Assembly: GCF_000002595.2 (NCBI RefSeq)
Contig: NC_057011.1
Span: 2,471,151 to 2,535,150 of the forward strand
DNA length: 64,000 bases
Direction: 5' to 3'
Source: Chlamydomonas reinhardtii
Taxonomy: Eukaryota; Chlorophyta; Chlorophyceae; Chlamydomonadales; Chlamydomonadaceae
Positions 21,930-50,836 of this stretch are shown piece by piece. Under the pieces are notes generated by a model, which saw only the letters and a program-made list of their open reading frames with translations, was not told the origin of the DNA and searched no databases. Positions within the stretch are counted from its first letter, which is position 1, and each line of letters starts with the position of its first letter. The position numbers and the translations under genes are program-made.

Positions 21930-22492
21930 CCGAGTTTCCCCCGAGTTCCGGGGCGCCCCGCCCGCGCGTGCCAACCAGCGACTATCATGCACTCCAGCGC
22001 GTCCCGCCCGCGCTGGAGCCCAACTGTCAACCGTGTGAGACCGTGTGCGCTCAGAGGCAGCTTATGGAAACCGGGTCTGCCCCATGCGTCTCTCTGAGTT
22101 TACACGCAGCTCACACACGCAGCTTCCCAAACGTCACGCGCACGACTATGCACTCCCACTCGCGCTGCGCGCCAATCACCAGCCTCCGCCAAGCCCCGCC
22201 TTACTCTGTTGCAGCTTCCCACACGCGTGCGCGCTCAACTGCCAGCTCCCACTCGCGCACCTGCCGACTAGCACCAACTGCCCGTGTGCGTCACTACAGT
22301 CATGTAGCTTCCGAGCCGGGCAACCGTGCAACTACCTGCTCACACTCGCGCAGCTGCCGACTGCCACGCTACCTCCTGTACGGCTGAGGGGGGTGGGGGT
22401 GCCGTACACGAGTTGGTTGGGGGTTAGTCGGAGCTGTCCTAGAATCCCCATTATACTATTTTTTCACGTGCTGCCACGGCAGGACAGCGCCC
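21930..22492 (-). repeat. Dispersed repeat R3, copy 2 (inverse orientation)
   Basis: 22372-22492 is the inverse of 9336-9460 (CTGTCCTAGAATCCCCATTA and CACGTGCTGCCACGGCAGG are landmarks). The GAGTGGGAGCTGG-type words continue, inverted, to about 22040. It abuts repeat R2. Confidence 0.7.
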
Positions 22493-22581
22493 TTAGTAGG
22501 CGCCCGCGTCAAGGTGGCTGGGTTGATAACGGCCCGGGATCAGCCCTTTTCCTGCCATAAGGCAGCCACCTCCTTGTTCAC
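22490..22581 (+). repeat. Dispersed repeat R2, copy 2
   Basis: Same landmarks as 8197-8275, with an extra TGGGTTGATAACGG-like insertion. It directly joins R3. Confidence 0.8.
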
Positions 22582-23109
22582 GTGCAGGCGGCTGGCTGCA
22601 TGCAGCATGAAGCGTGTGCGGGGTGCTGCAGGGCAGGTCCCCAAAGGCCACAGCATGATGTGCCCAGGTCCGAAAGCCCCCTCCTGAGTCTTGACCATGA
22701 CCAAACCACGGGATCAGAGGCAAGGCGTGCTGGCGACACGCACGGCGAAGTGGTAACGCAGGTATTGCTGGTCCGTTTGCTGAAAACCAAAATGCATGCT
22801 GGTCACGGCGTGCTGGCGTGTTTAATATCTCATAGACGACAATGCTTGGCAGGGCGCAGCGAAGCGAAGGCCTGCGTGTGGGAATGGGGCTGCCGGGCCG
22901 GGGGAAGGGGGCTGCCGGCGCAGAGGATCTGGCGTGCGAGTGCTGAGGTACAGTCCTTGAGTCCTTCATTGACGGATGTAATAGCCACCAGGGTTGCGTA
23001 GTACGCGACCCCCCCCCTCTCCATAATACGCGTATTAATACAGCGTACTACGAACTATGCAACCCTGATAGCCACGGCAGCATGGCACGGCGCTGGCACG
23101 GGACGGCGG

Positions 23110-23350
23110 TGGTGGTGGTGGTGGGGGGCGCTGGGACAAGGTTAAGGCAGGATGGCAAAGCCCCGTAGAGTGCAGCTGAGTCCCAGACCCCAGCAGATGG
23201 CAGACACTTTGCAACAGCAGGGCAGGAGTGCGCGGCTGGTCAAACGCCGGAGTTATTGTAACGACAAGTTGCTGGCTAGCTGGAAGTTTGCTGACGCGCA
23301 TTCCTCACGCTCTGGGCGCCCGGCCAGGCGATTGCACCAGGCACACACAC
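23110..23350 (-). repeat. Dispersed repeat R1, copy 2
   Basis: Inverse of the 3757-4030 copy, with GGGCGCCCGGCCAGGCG and GGAAGTTTGCTGACGCGC as landmarks. Confidence 0.8.
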
Positions 23351-23938
23351 CGCAAGGAGGAGAATGGAGTGGAGTGCGGGTCCGGAGGGATGCGCTCATA
23401 AGGCCTTCACGCATGTAGCTCGACGCGCATGCCTACCAGCGGGATAGTCCCCGCATCCCTGTGCCGGACAAACACGTCGCGCATTTACCGCAAATGACCC
23501 CTTGGTGCTCGCAGCTTGCTAACTCGAGAACAGGGAATTGCAAGAATCTCGCGCTGGGCTGGTTCCACCCGGCTTTCCACGGCTTCCTCGCATCAACTCA
23601 CAGGTCCGCCAACCCGCCCCGCTTTTCAGGACCGATCGTTCCATGCACCACCTACAATAATGCGGTAGCTGCTGTGCGTGCCGTCCGTCGCGTGTGCCGT
23701 GTGTCTGGTCCGTGTCCGTGTCCAATACACGTCGCCCGTCCCCCCCTTTGGGCTGGTATTTACGACCCCCCTCACCCCGGGACCCCGCCCCAGGGGACAC
23801 GCTGCCCGCCCGCCGCCACGGTCCCGCAAACCTCCTACTGCCTTCGTGACACTTCGAACCGAAGAGATGCCACACAACTGACAACCCGGCATGCCGTACG
23901 CCTGCGGCAGTCCGGCTCTTCGCATTCCTACACACTCC

Positions 23939-23981
23939 TACATACACACACGCACACATACACACACACACACACACACAC
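23939..23981. repeat. (CA)n microsatellite
   Basis: CA-rich tract with a pure core of about nine to ten units. Confidence 0.9.
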
Positions 23982-24627
23982 GTCCCCAACCCCACTGCTG
24001 TTCCGCGCCGCACGCTGCCCTGCTCTATCAATGTGAGGCCAACCCCTCCACACACACACCACAAGGCCCCAACACTTGTTGCAACGTGTGGTCTGCATAA
24101 CATACCCCCCGCTAATTTGTTGGAGTCGGGCACATAACCCCCCCCCCCCCACCACCACCACCACACACCCACACCCACACACGACGCATGGAGTTCCACA
24201 CCTTATAAACCTTGCAAGCCGTCGCAACTGCTGCGATGCCCGCAGATTCTACTGCTACCTCCTCACGCACTGTGCCGCGCGCGACTCGTCATCCCGCACC
24301 GTCTTCCAGCTCCTCCTCCTCGCCTTGTTGTTGCTGCTGCTGCTGCTGCCGGCCGCCGCTACTTCCCACACCCCTCTACTGCCCACAACCGCCGGCCCTC
24401 CTTTAGAACCCTCGTTGACCAGCCTCGCACGCGCGCGCCCCCACACCCCTGGCGGCGAGCGCGCCTGCCTCCTCCATACTCATCCGCCACCCCTTCTTTC
24501 ATTCTTGTACCTGCGCCCTTCCTCACCGCACCGCACACCTGCGCCAAAACCCTATCCGCCACCTACGGCAGCCCGCCCGGGGCAGCCACCGCCCAAGTGC
24601 AGCCGCCACCCACGCCCCACACCCACA

Positions 24628-24714
24628 CCCACACCACACCACACCACACCACACCACACCACACCACACCACACCACACCACACCACACCACACCACACC
24701 ACACCACACCACAC
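24628..24714. repeat. (ACACC)n pentanucleotide satellite
   Basis: About 16 nearly perfect copies of ACACC within 45-130 bp downstream of the RAPTOR stop codon (which lies at 24756 on the minus strand). Confidence 0.9.
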
Positions 24715-24755
24715 CCACGCCCCACCCCACACCACGCCACACCGCACACCACGCT

Positions 24756-38139
<13,384 letters not shown>

Positions 38140-38448
38140 TTTTGCTGACGACCACTAGACGTGTCACCTAATTGCAGGCATCATGCCCGCCACTGGAGCA
38201 CAAAACAGGTCGAGGACAACAGAAACGACGTCCAGCGACACGCCAGGCTTCTTGCAAGCTCAACTAAGGTGTTCTGCAAGTTTTCCTTGTGATACACTTG
38301 CCATACTGCTTCACGCAAGCAACAAACAAGCAAGTGTCGTGTTTGCATGAAGTCATGAAGGCCAATCGGTGCCAAAATCGATTGGCTCACAAGTGCAGTG
38401 TCCTTTTAGTAGCGCACTGCTTCTACATCAACAAGAAACATAACGAAA
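38140..38448. promoter_or_regulatory. Divergent promoter region, RAPTOR and the plastid-protein gene
   Basis: Only 309 bp separate the two start codons, so both 5' UTRs and core promoters must fit here. The DNA is AT-richer than its surroundings. No clear TATA box was found for either direction. Confidence 0.6.
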
Positions 38449-41267
38449 ATGCAGGTTTCACGCGCTGCGGTGTGCGCGCGTTCGAGCTTTGTTCGCGTGC
38501 AAGCCTTTTCGTCGTGCCCGGTCGTTCGTGTCAGCACTTGTGCTCGTGTGCGTGTTAACAGCGCTTGCCGGAGCGCTGCTCAGCCTCGCCAGCGGCCATC
38601 GCGCTTCGTGGGCGCCCGTTCGGAGCTCAGCGACTCGCTAAAGGAGACGGCTGCGCTTGATGAGCTGATCGACAAGCTCCTGAGTGCCAAGTCACAGCAG
38701 CAGGTGCGGGTTCGGCAAAAAGGGTCGGTCGCGCCTCGATTCCTGCCGGCGGCAAGCGCGACGACGCACAGGCTATTGCATAGACGCAGTGTTGGCAAAC
38801 CAGGATTAGGGTCGGCCGAATCCGATCGGGGGGAGCGCCCAGGCGAGTGTGTGCCCGCCGGGTTTGCGAGGGTTGGCGACAGGCCCCTCCACGAGCAACA
38901 CCCACGCACACAACGCCCGCAGACACACACGCACGCTGCGCGACGTCTCCACCCTGCCTCTTTCCTCTTCACACCCTTCACCCCTGCCACCCTCACTCTG
39001 TGTTCCAACCACCACCTCCTCACCGCCTCGCCCCGCCGCTTCCCCACCACCACGACCACCACCACCACCACCACCACCTGCCGGTGCCCATCCCCGCATC
39101 TTCACTCGCCGCATGTCTTTATCTTTTGCTTCCCGCAGCTGGCCCAGCTGGTTGCGGAGAATGTTGTGGCTGTGGACACCAAGTTCTGGATGCGCATCGC
39201 CACCCGCAACGACACGGCCGCATCCAAGGAGGACAAGGACAAGCTGCAGGTGCGGGGAGGGCTGGGGACTCGTGGGAGGGTGGGGATGGGGAGGAGGGGA
39301 GGGGAGGGAGGGCGATGAGAGGGAAGAGAGGACGAAAGGGAGAGGAGAGGCGGGAGAGGGAGAATGGGGAGGTGAGAGAGCGGGGAGGGAGGAGGTGGAG
39401 GCGAGGAAAGAGGGAAAGGAGAGGGAGACGACGGAGGAGAGGGAGGATGGGGAGGCGGACGGTCGTGCTTGCCCCTTACCAACATGCGCACAGCGCCCCC
39501 CACTCACCCAACCTGAGCCCCCACCACTCCCACCCCCTCTGTCCTGCTGCTGCTGCGGCTGCTGCTGCTCCTGCTGCCGCTGCTGCCGCTGCTGCTGCTG
39601 CCGCGGCTGCTGCTGCCGCTGCTGCCGCTGCCGCTGCTGCCTCACACGCCATGACTTACTGCTGCTGCTGCTTCCGCTGCTTCCTCAGGGCCTGGCCACG
39701 TCTGTGATGGTGCTTGTGGACACGGTGCGGCGGCGCACGGAGCAGCAGCTGGCGGACAGCGGCGCAGTGCTGCAGGTGGGGGGAGAGGGGTGCTGGGGAG
39801 AGGGGTGGGGGTGAGGGGAGGAGGTGGAGAGGGGATGGGGAAGGAGGTGGAGAGGGGAGGAGGGGAGGGGAGGGGGAGAGGGGAGGAGGAGAGGGAAGGG
39901 GGAGAGGGGTTGTAGGTGTGTATGATGTGTACGTGTGTGTGATGTCGAGGGGAGGAGGAAAGGGGAGGTGTGTGAGATGGGACAGGGTTCAGGCAGGTTG
40001 GCGAGGTCCCATAGGGTGCAGCTGACGCCCGTACCCCAAGCAGACAGTAAACAGTTTGCAGCGGCAGAGCAGGAGTGCATGGCTGGTCGAACGCCGGAGT
40101 TACTGTACCGACAAGTTGCTGGCTGGCTGGAAGTTTGCTGATGCGCATTCCTCACGCTCCGGGCGCCCGGCCAGGCGATAGCACCACACAGACACACCAC
40201 AACGCCACACTCGCTCGCGATGCAGAGGAAAGGGGAGGTGGAGAGGGAAGGAGGGTGGAAAGGAGAGAGGTGGACACGACCAGAGGGGGGAGGGGCAGCC
40301 GCGATGCCGCACGTGGGTGTATGTGTGGGGCTAGCTGGCCTCCTTCACGGGGTCCACTACAGCCTTGACACCCCCTATGTCGCACAACCTCTTTTCCAAC
40401 CGTCCTCGCAACCCCACCACACACACACATACACAGGACATCCTGGTTGCGGCCGCGGACGACAAGGGCGAGTGGTACCTGCCGCTCACAGACGACCAGG
40501 TGGGACACAGGGGGACACAACGGGGGTGAGGGGGGTGAGGGGGGTTGGGGGTGGGGTGACAGTGGATTTGGTGGGGGTGTGGCGGGGCTGATGCGGTGTG
40601 TTTATGGTGGGCGGGTGGGCAGGTGAGACGGGCTTGGGTGCGCGGCGGCTGGGTGCTGCAGGTCTTTGCCGTTGTCCGCCTTGGCAAACCCCATCTTCTT
40701 CTGCCCCCATTCCGCGCCTGAATTCCAGATTGAGTCTGTGCGCTAGTTTGGCTCGGGTTGGCCTAGTTTGCGCTGCTCTTCACAACCTCCCCCCCTCCGC
40801 CTCGCCCCCTCCCTTCTGTCGCAGGTTGAGTCAGTGCGCGAGGCGCTCAACCGGCACCGCGACCGGCTGGATGAGGCGTTGCTGTCCAACGCCTTCGCCT
40901 GGATCAAGAAGAGCTCGGAGGACGGGTGAGGGGGGGAGGAGGGGAGGAGGGAGGAGGAGGGGAGGAGGGGAGGAGGGGAGGAGGGGAGGAGGGGAGGAGG
41001 GGACGAGGGGAGGAGGGGAGGAGGGGAGGAGAGGAGGAGGGGAGGAGGGGAGGAGGGGAGGAGGGGAGGAGGGGAGGAGGGCTGGAGGAGGGGCTTCGTA
41101 GGGGGGCAGCATGGCATGGGCGACGACGAGGGGGCGTGTAGGTACCAGCCTACTGCTACCGCCTGGCTTGCCGACTGCTACTGCCACCGCTGCGCCTGCT
41201 ACTGCCGACTCTGCTCACACTGCCGACCCGATGCTACTGCCAACTGCCAATCCCATTGCTACTGCCG

Positions 41268-41305
<38 letters not shown>

Positions 41306-42302
41306 TACTACTACTACTGCTGCTACTGCCGCTCCCCACAGCTTCGACGGCATGGTGCAGCTGCTACAGCTGGTGCTGCAGCTGTACGCGGCGCGGCAGC
41401 TGGCCACCGGGGAGACGGAGGGCGTGGAGGGGGCAGTCAACAAGGTGCGTGGCTGCGTGGCGGGTTGTAAACACCAGCCCGAACTAAACCAAACCAAGCC
41501 AACATAGCGGAGGGGTGGCGGGGGCGGGAAGGATGGCGGGCGGGTAGTCAACTTGACAAAGGAGACCCCTCCTCTGCGCCCTGGCCGCTGGCCGTTCGTC
41601 CATACACGTCTCGCAGCTGCTGCTTCAGTTTCACTGCTTCGATCGCGATGCCCACCCGCCTCTTTCCTGCCCGCCTGCCCCCTGCCCCTGGGATTGGTCC
41701 AGAGTGAACCCCTGCCCCCTGCCTCCTTATACCAATTAACACACCTCTCCCTCCCCTCCTCCCCCGCCCTCCTACCTCCTCCTGCCCTGCCCTCCCCTCC
41801 TCCCCCCCAGCTGCTGGGCTCGCAGGAGAAGCAGTGGACGCCGCTGCTGCGGCAGCTGGTGGCGGAGGGGCAGCTGACGGAGGCGGCCTTTATGGAGGCG
41901 CTGCAGCGCAAGATGGAGGGCGTGGTGCTGGGGCTGCAGAGCGGCAGCTACGCGCAGCGCGTGCAGGTGTGTGCGGGGCGTGCGGGGCGTGGGGTGTGTG
42001 CGGAGCGTGGGGTGTGTGGGGGCTTGGAAGGGTCATAGCTGGGACCCGCGGGATGGTGACCATTTTGCACATTTCCACAACCCACCCACCCACCCACCCA
42101 CCTACCCACCCAACCCAACCCAAGCAACCATGAATCCCTGCCTCCATACACATGCACCCCCGCCCCCCCGTCTGCCTTTTCCTGGGCTAATCATGAATGT
42201 AACCCCCACCTCGTCGCCCAGGCCGAGTACCTGAAGGAGGCGGAGGCGCGCGCCAAGTCCGTGTTCCAGGAGATCGCGGCCTCAGCGCCCAAGCAGGCGT
42301 AG
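38449..42302 (+). CDS. Predicted plastid-targeted protein of unknown function
   Basis: Eight exons: 38449-38703, 39139-39249, 39689-39775, 40437-40499, 40825-40925, 41342-41444, 41811-41966 and 42222-42302. All are in phase and give 318 residues. The first 60 or so residues are rich in Arg, Ser, Val and Ala with almost no acids (SRAAVCARSSFVRVQAFSS), fitting a chloroplast transit peptide. The mature part is acidic and helical: DELIDKLLSAKSQQQLAQL, ENVVAVDTKFWMRIATRN, LATSVMVLVDTVRRRTEQQL, ADDKGEWYLPLTDDQVES, then a glutamine/leucine-rich helix and EYLKEAEARAKSVFQEIAAS. No catalytic motif is seen. It resembles conserved chloroplast proteins of unknown function in plants, but I cannot name one with certainty. 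Introns carry modules M1, M2 and M3, and repeat R1. Confidence 0.85.
39538..39645. repeat. CTG/CCG-rich intronic triplet repeat
   Basis: Interrupted CTG and CCG triplets in the second intron of the plastid-protein gene. Confidence 0.7.
39960..40215 (-). repeat. Dispersed repeat R1, copy 3 (intronic)
   Basis: Inserted in the intron 39776-40436 against the gene's direction; it shares all R1 landmarks with 3757-4030. Confidence 0.8.
40926..41092. repeat. Purine-only (GGGGAGGA)n intronic repeat
   Basis: About 165 bp of almost pure purine on the gene strand, starting at the donor of the 40825-40925 exon. It could form triplex or G-quadruplex structures. Confidence 0.85.
41267..41335. repeat. (CTG)n and (CTA)n triplet repeats
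   Basis: About ten CTG units and then CTA/CTG units just upstream of the 41342 exon, in its polypyrimidine region. Confidence 0.85.
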
Positions 42303-43660
42303 GGCGCAGGCAGGCATAGGGAGCAGAGGGGCGTAGGGAGCAGAGGGGTGCGTTGGTGGTTGTGAATGGGGGGCGCAAGGGCAGGTGCGCAGGGGCGCCG
42401 GCGAGGGATGTGTATGTGGGGATGTGGGTGGCGTGAGGGATGGGGAGGGGGAGGGGGGAGTGGCGGCCGCGGGCACGCGGCGTGCGGTGGAGGTGGGCTG
42501 ACGCAGCCAGGAGGCAGCGGCAACGGGGGCAGCGGCAAGCAAATGGCGGCAGCAGCAAGGAGGCAGCAGTAGCAGCAGCAGCAGCAGGAGGAGGCTGTGG
42601 TGTGGGCTAAAGCGTGCGACACGGAAGAAAGGCAGGGGTGAGAGGCCTGAGAACGGATGCCCGGGGGATGCCGCCGCCCCCAGCGCCACGGCCAGGATTG
42701 CAGTGCCGTACTGTTTTGGCTGTGTGGGCTGTGTGGGCTGCATGGGGTTGAGAGTGGAAATCGAGAGGGTGGGTTGAGCGAGACAGTAGCTCGGCCCGGC
42801 AATGCTGGCGCTGGCTGCTGGAGTAAGCGGTGACGGAGATCGGAGGGGGGACGAGATGGTGGGCTAGCCGGTGTGAAGGCTAGATAGGACGTCGAAGCGA
42901 ACGGCAGTGGTGCAAAAGCAGTTCTTGGTCAATGTCGTACTGACTCCGCTCATCTACCGTACTGTCTACATGCGGCAGCGCTGCGTGTGGCTTGCTTTTA
43001 TTTTTGCGGTTGGAATGTTGCGTGGCACCGACGCGCGGGAAAGCTGCCGATGGCGCATCCTATATGATGGGGGGAGGGACGCAAGGGGGAGGGCGGATTG
43101 CCGTACTGCTTTCGTGGGCGCGAAAATGGCTCGCGAGGTGACTACGCTTTCCTGCCCCTTGCCATGTTCCATCACGAGCTCGCGACTACGCTTTCCTGCC
43201 CCTTGCCATGTTCCATCACGAGCGAGGCGTGGGAGTCCCAGAGGTGCGGGTTTTAACGTCATCATAACGCCGCCTCGAGTCCGGTAAGAAGCACTGCCAG
43301 GCTTATCTCTCAAAGCGAGCAAAGGATTGGGGGAAACACGAGGGTTTTCCTGAAGCCTGAAGGCATCAAAATTGCCCGATCGAAGTCCAGGCGTGTGCCC
43401 GCCAAGCATTCTGCGTCATTATCAACGCCGTTAAATTGCTACAGCAACAGTCATTTTTCTTTCCGTGCAGGCCATAAGTAGCTTCAGGGCACAGCTTGTC
43501 TTGAACTGAACACTTTCCTCCGACCTCGTGCTTCACTAGAGCCCATCGCTGCATCCTTGACAAAGGTTTTCTATGTTAAGTAGTTGAAGCGAACTGCCTA
43601 GAGGACGCTTTCCGGCGCGTTTGACCTCCGGCAAGCGGAAGGCTTCCTCTCGCTTAAACG
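42303..43660. other. 3' UTR and intergenic, no gene seen
   Basis: No coding frame supported. It contains a 44-bp tandem duplication at 43140-43223. Confidence 0.5.
43140..43223. repeat. 44-bp tandem duplication
   Basis: Two copies starting at 43140 and 43184 (landmark TACGCTTTCCTGCCCC). Confidence 0.9.
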
Positions 43661-45731
43661 ATGCCATCCTGGGCCCCAGCGCCCGACTTGGCGGATGAGG
43701 ACATAGTGGAAGATGATGACCTGTACGTGGGCGGGTTTGGAGGTCGCCGGACAAGTGCACCGTCTGGGGGCAATCCGCCTCGCGGGCTTACTGCGACGAC
43801 CAGCTTCAAGGTGAGCGCTGAAACGGGACGCTGAAACGGGACGCTGGAATGTCGTCGGCGCGGTAGCAGTCGGGGAAGCTGCTTTGTCTGGGGCGAGTTT
43901 GAGTTGTGCGACCCCCTCCCCCCGCCATGCAAAGCGTGCGCACGGCCCGTCACTGGGGCCTGGTGTAAACACCAGGAGTTGACTCGCCCCCCCCCCCACC
44001 CCCGTCCCAAAAAACACACAGGACCACAGCATCCTTGGATCCGCCTCCGTGTCGGCCAAGGTGCTTATGCCCTCCAACTCCATGCCACACGCCGGGCCCG
44101 TCGGCGGCACGCACGCGGCCGCGCCCCCGCCCGCGCCCGCGCCGCTGCCCAAGCCCCCCGCCTCCAATGTGGGCGTCTACCACCGCGGCGCGCCCATCAT
44201 CGCCACCGCCTCCGCCGCCGCCGCCTCGCGGCCCGCCTCGGGGCTGCTGCTCCGCAACCCCCGCGCCAGTGCGCCCGGCGGCACCGCCGCCTCCACCACC
44301 GCCGACGGCGGCTACGCCGGCGCCAGCAGCAGCGGCTACGGCGCCAGCGGCGCCAACGGCGGCGCCTCCTTCAGTCGCAACCATGAGGGCGGCTACTACG
44401 GCGGCAGCGAGGCGGCGGACCGGCTGGACAGTGTGGTCAGCCGCATGCGCGGTGACATCCTGGGCGGAGACGACGCCTCCACGGACTCGAGCGTGCACGG
44501 CGGCGGCGGCGCCGGCGGCGGCAGGATGGGCGGCAGTAGGACGGGCGGCGGCGGCAGCGGGTTTGGAGCTGGGGCGGGGGCGGGGGCAGGGGCGGGCGGG
44601 TTGTCGGGTGTGTTGCGAAGTCACAACGCGCCCGCGTCCGGGCCGGGGGGGCAGGGCGGCTACGGCAACGGCGGCGGCTACGGCGGCGGCTACGGCTACC
44701 CGGAGAAGGGGGTTGGTGGCGGCGGGCATCTGCCGCCGGGGGCGGCGTCGCAGGCCCAGGCGCAGCAGCCGCTGCGCGGCGGCCCCATGCCTGGGCTGGA
44801 CATGGGCGGCGGCGGCGGTGGAGGAGGCAGTGGAGGAGGTGGCCGGCCGCCGCTGGTCCGCAACCTGAGTGCCCACGTGCACAGCAGCAGTCACGCCGCG
44901 CCCGTCACGGTGGCCGTGCTGCCCAAGGCCGCCGCCAGCGCGCGGCACCTCAGCGCCGGCGGCGGAGGCGGCGGCGCCTCGGCGGTGGCGGAGCAGCTGC
45001 AGCACCCCCCGCGGCAGCTGGCGGCGCCGGCGCTGTCCGCCTCCTACTCGGGCGAGGCGGGTGAGGCGGGCGTGGGGCTCTCCACAGCGCCCGCGGCGGC
45101 AGAGGATGCGGCCGGCTTGGGTTTGCGGCCAAGCCTCGCGCAGCACGCGCAGCACCACCACCAACATCAGCAGCACATGCAGCAGCACACGCAGCAGCAG
45201 CAGCAGCAGTCGACACCGGCGCCTTCGGTCATGCTGCGCGCGTCCGCCGGCGCCATTGTGGCACCGGCGGGCGCGGCGGCAGGGGGCAGCCACCGCCGCC
45301 ACGACGGCGGCGGCAGCAGCGGAGGTGGAGGCGGCGGGGCTTGGGCTGACGGGCCAGACACAGGCGGCGATGAGCGGCTTAGCGGCGGCGCCCAGCGGCC
45401 CAGCAGCGGCGGTGGTGGTGGCGGTGGCGGTGGACTGCTCGGGCTGTTCAGCCGCAGCAGCTCGGCCCGGCGTAAGTCGGAGAACGCGGGCGGGCATGGG
45501 GCGGAGCCGCCCGGCGGCGTCGGCGGCGGCAAGGGCGCTAACAGCAATGGCAGCAGTAGCAAGGTCGGTAAGGAGTCGAGGAAGAGCAGCAGTGGCGGGG
45601 CCGGCGGCGACGGCGATGGGAATGATGGGGATGTGCGGGAGGTGGCGGCGGCGGGCGGCGTGGGCGGCGGGCGGCCGCCCAGCGGGCTGCTGAAGCGCAC
45701 TGCAAGTGCGCTGGTGTCGTGGGCTCGGTAG
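43661..45731 (+). CDS. Glycine-rich, largely disordered protein
   Basis: Exons 43661-43810 and 44022-45731 (TAG) give 619 residues. Exon 1 encodes an acidic patch followed by a basic one (DEDIVEDDDLYVGGFGGRR). The rest is built of Gly, Ala, Ser and Pro runs with short islands (RLDSVVSRMRGDILGGDD; GLLGLFSRSSSARRKSE) and a His/Gln stretch near 45150-45215 encoded partly by CAG repeats. The C-terminus GLLKRTASALVSWAR is amphipathic. The acidic-Tyr patch and low complexity suggest a scaffold or phospho-regulated protein, but I recognise no domain. Introns and phase are convincing (50 codons in exon 1, GTGAGC donor). A TGTAA lies 30 bp after the stop. Confidence 0.8.
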
Positions 45732-47880
45732 CAGCGCGGGAGCAGCGAGGGAGGAGCGAGTGTAAACGTGAGCGGCAGTGTGTCGACCGCGGAGTGGCTG
45801 TGTGTGGGCGTGTGAGTAGGTAGCACAACAGCAACAACGCATGATGCATGGCCACAAACAGCTCGCCCGGTGACTTGCATGTCGTACTCACCGACTCACG
45901 TACCTGGCGGCGCTGGAGGGCAGTGAGGCTGGTGGCCAGTGCAGTTGCAGGCTGGGTTCCTGCTAGCGAGCACGAGGCGGCACAGGCAGGCTCTGTGTGT
46001 ATATATCCTTATATTGTCAGCGGCTATCGTATTCACAAGCCGTGTCAGTATTATTGTAGAGTAACTGAGTGGCGGGTGGTTGGAGCGGGGGCGCCATAGC
46101 GCACCATCGCCGCCAAATCGTAGCGTCGCCATCGCGGCCTTTGCAAAGCAAGCGCATGGCCTGCGCGCTGCCGCCGCAGCGAGCCGGTCATTATTTGAAT
46201 ATGGTAGTGTTTTGAGTGTTGGGTCTTGGTCCACATTGGACTCATGGCGGGCCTCTGCATCGCCAGCACGTCAGGCCGGGGGCCACACACGAAGCCACGC
46301 ACGCTCACATCTCACAACGCAGTGCAGTACCTAGGACGTGTGGGCCGCGTGTGCGTGAGGGTTGTAACAGTGGCGTACTGACGTTGCGATGCGCGGCACG
46401 AGCTCGTGTTGTTGGCAACGCATGTGGCACGCGTATGCCGGCATGTAAAGTGATGCGGAAGATGCCACGCGCAAGCGCCTTGCCTGGCCTCCTGGAGCTG
46501 AGAGTGCGGTCATGGCACATCGACAGGCAGCAAACAGGTGCGGGCAGGCCGTGGAAGGGCAGTAAGGCACGGGCACTCGTTGCAGCCCCGATACGGTAGT
46601 CGGGTGCAGCACGCGAGGGACCAGTGGCCAGTGCGCAGCCACGCAAGTGAACCACAGTGAACCCGAGAAACGTACGGCAATCCGCAATCGAGCATGACAG
46701 GCTCCCCGTTTACTCGTGCCGTTTACCCCAGGCCACTTGCTTAGGCGCCAGGGCTCAGGGCACGTGGTGACTCACGAGGGCAGCCGGTGGCCCGGTGCCC
46801 GCCTGCCAGGTGTGCAGAGCGGTAGAGCCGCCCAGTTCCGCTTCTGAGCTGGCCGCCTGGCAGGACTGGAGCTCATGTCCCTGTTTGCACCCCTAGGCCC
46901 TAGCTCCTGTCTGGCGGTGCCCGCAGTGCAGTGGGGCGGGTGGGCGTAGGAGTGCCAGGACCGTGCTATCAGTATCAGCTGCCTGTCGTGCTGACTTCCG
47001 CATGTCGTGAGGCTTGCCCGCACTCTAGCCAAACGTTACCATTCCCACCCGGGGCTCAATTAGGCAAGGGATACGGAATCTTCTGCTTTTACACACCACC
47101 CAATGTGGGGCAGCGTCCGTGTTGACTCTGATCCCGGCTCCGCCCTTCGAATTGTCCGTGACGGGCCGTTGAGTTCTGTCGAGACCCCCTCCATGCACTT
47201 CCATCCACCACTCCCGCCTCTCACTCACCACTCTCATGCTTTGGAACTTGCACCTGCCTGCACGCCTCTCCCCTAAGGCCGCACCCAACTCAGTTGGAGC
47301 TAGGTGCCATCTCGGTTTCTTATAACATCATCGTCATCCTACTCTACTTGGCATGGCTCAGCAACGGCCTTCCGCGCACGACCCTAGCCATTCAACAGCC
47401 CGGATGCGTGCAGCCACAGCCTCAGTCGCGTTCGCTCCCACGGGCCGCTACGCAACAGATAGCAGCCCGGGGCCTATCTAGCTAACAACCACAAATCCCA
47501 CGTAGTCCGAACTCAACGCTGCACTTCAGCGCATGTTGGCAAAATCAATCGCCGGCCGACCGACCAATCAGCTCAGTCCTGCTCTGAGTATGTAGACCGT
47601 GCGGGTGTCCCAATCCAACCAGGTTGTTAAACACAAGGAGCACAAGACACGCGCGAAACACAGCATCAGTGCTACAGCGCCGCCGGGCATATAGGTACGT
47701 ATTCACACACAACGCACAGCGGCGTCTGCCGTTCCCACACATCAATACAGCGCCCGGCCCACGTCCGGGCCCTAGGCCGCGCCACAGCCGCCCAACCGGC
47801 GCACCCACACACCCAGTCCACGGCGCCAGCCGTCAAACCCGCCGGCGCCTCCCGCACTCCTCAGTCTGGGGCGAAGCCGA
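45732..47880. other. Convergent 3' flanks, no gene seen
   Basis: The Gly-rich gene and HSP70A converge here. No exon was found. A TGTAA on the HSP70A strand at about 47091 is the only poly(A)-like word I noticed, and would imply a 0.8-kb 3' UTR. Confidence 0.45.

Positions 47881-50836
<2,956 letters not shown>

Larger units (their letters stand above)
22582..24755. other. Intergenic DNA and 3' flank of RAPTOR
   Basis: Apart from repeat R1 copy 2, (CA)n and (ACACC)n tracts and one copy of intron module M1 at 23747-23770, nothing coding was found. Confidence 0.4.

Noticed and set aside
23939-24230. His/Thr-rich peptides across (CA)n tracts
   Set aside because: Pure microsatellite translation; seen in every CA tract of the window.
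43950-45857. Long minus-strand frame opposite the Gly-rich gene
   Set aside because: Shadow of GC-rich codons; the plus strand has a phased intron, a start and a stop.
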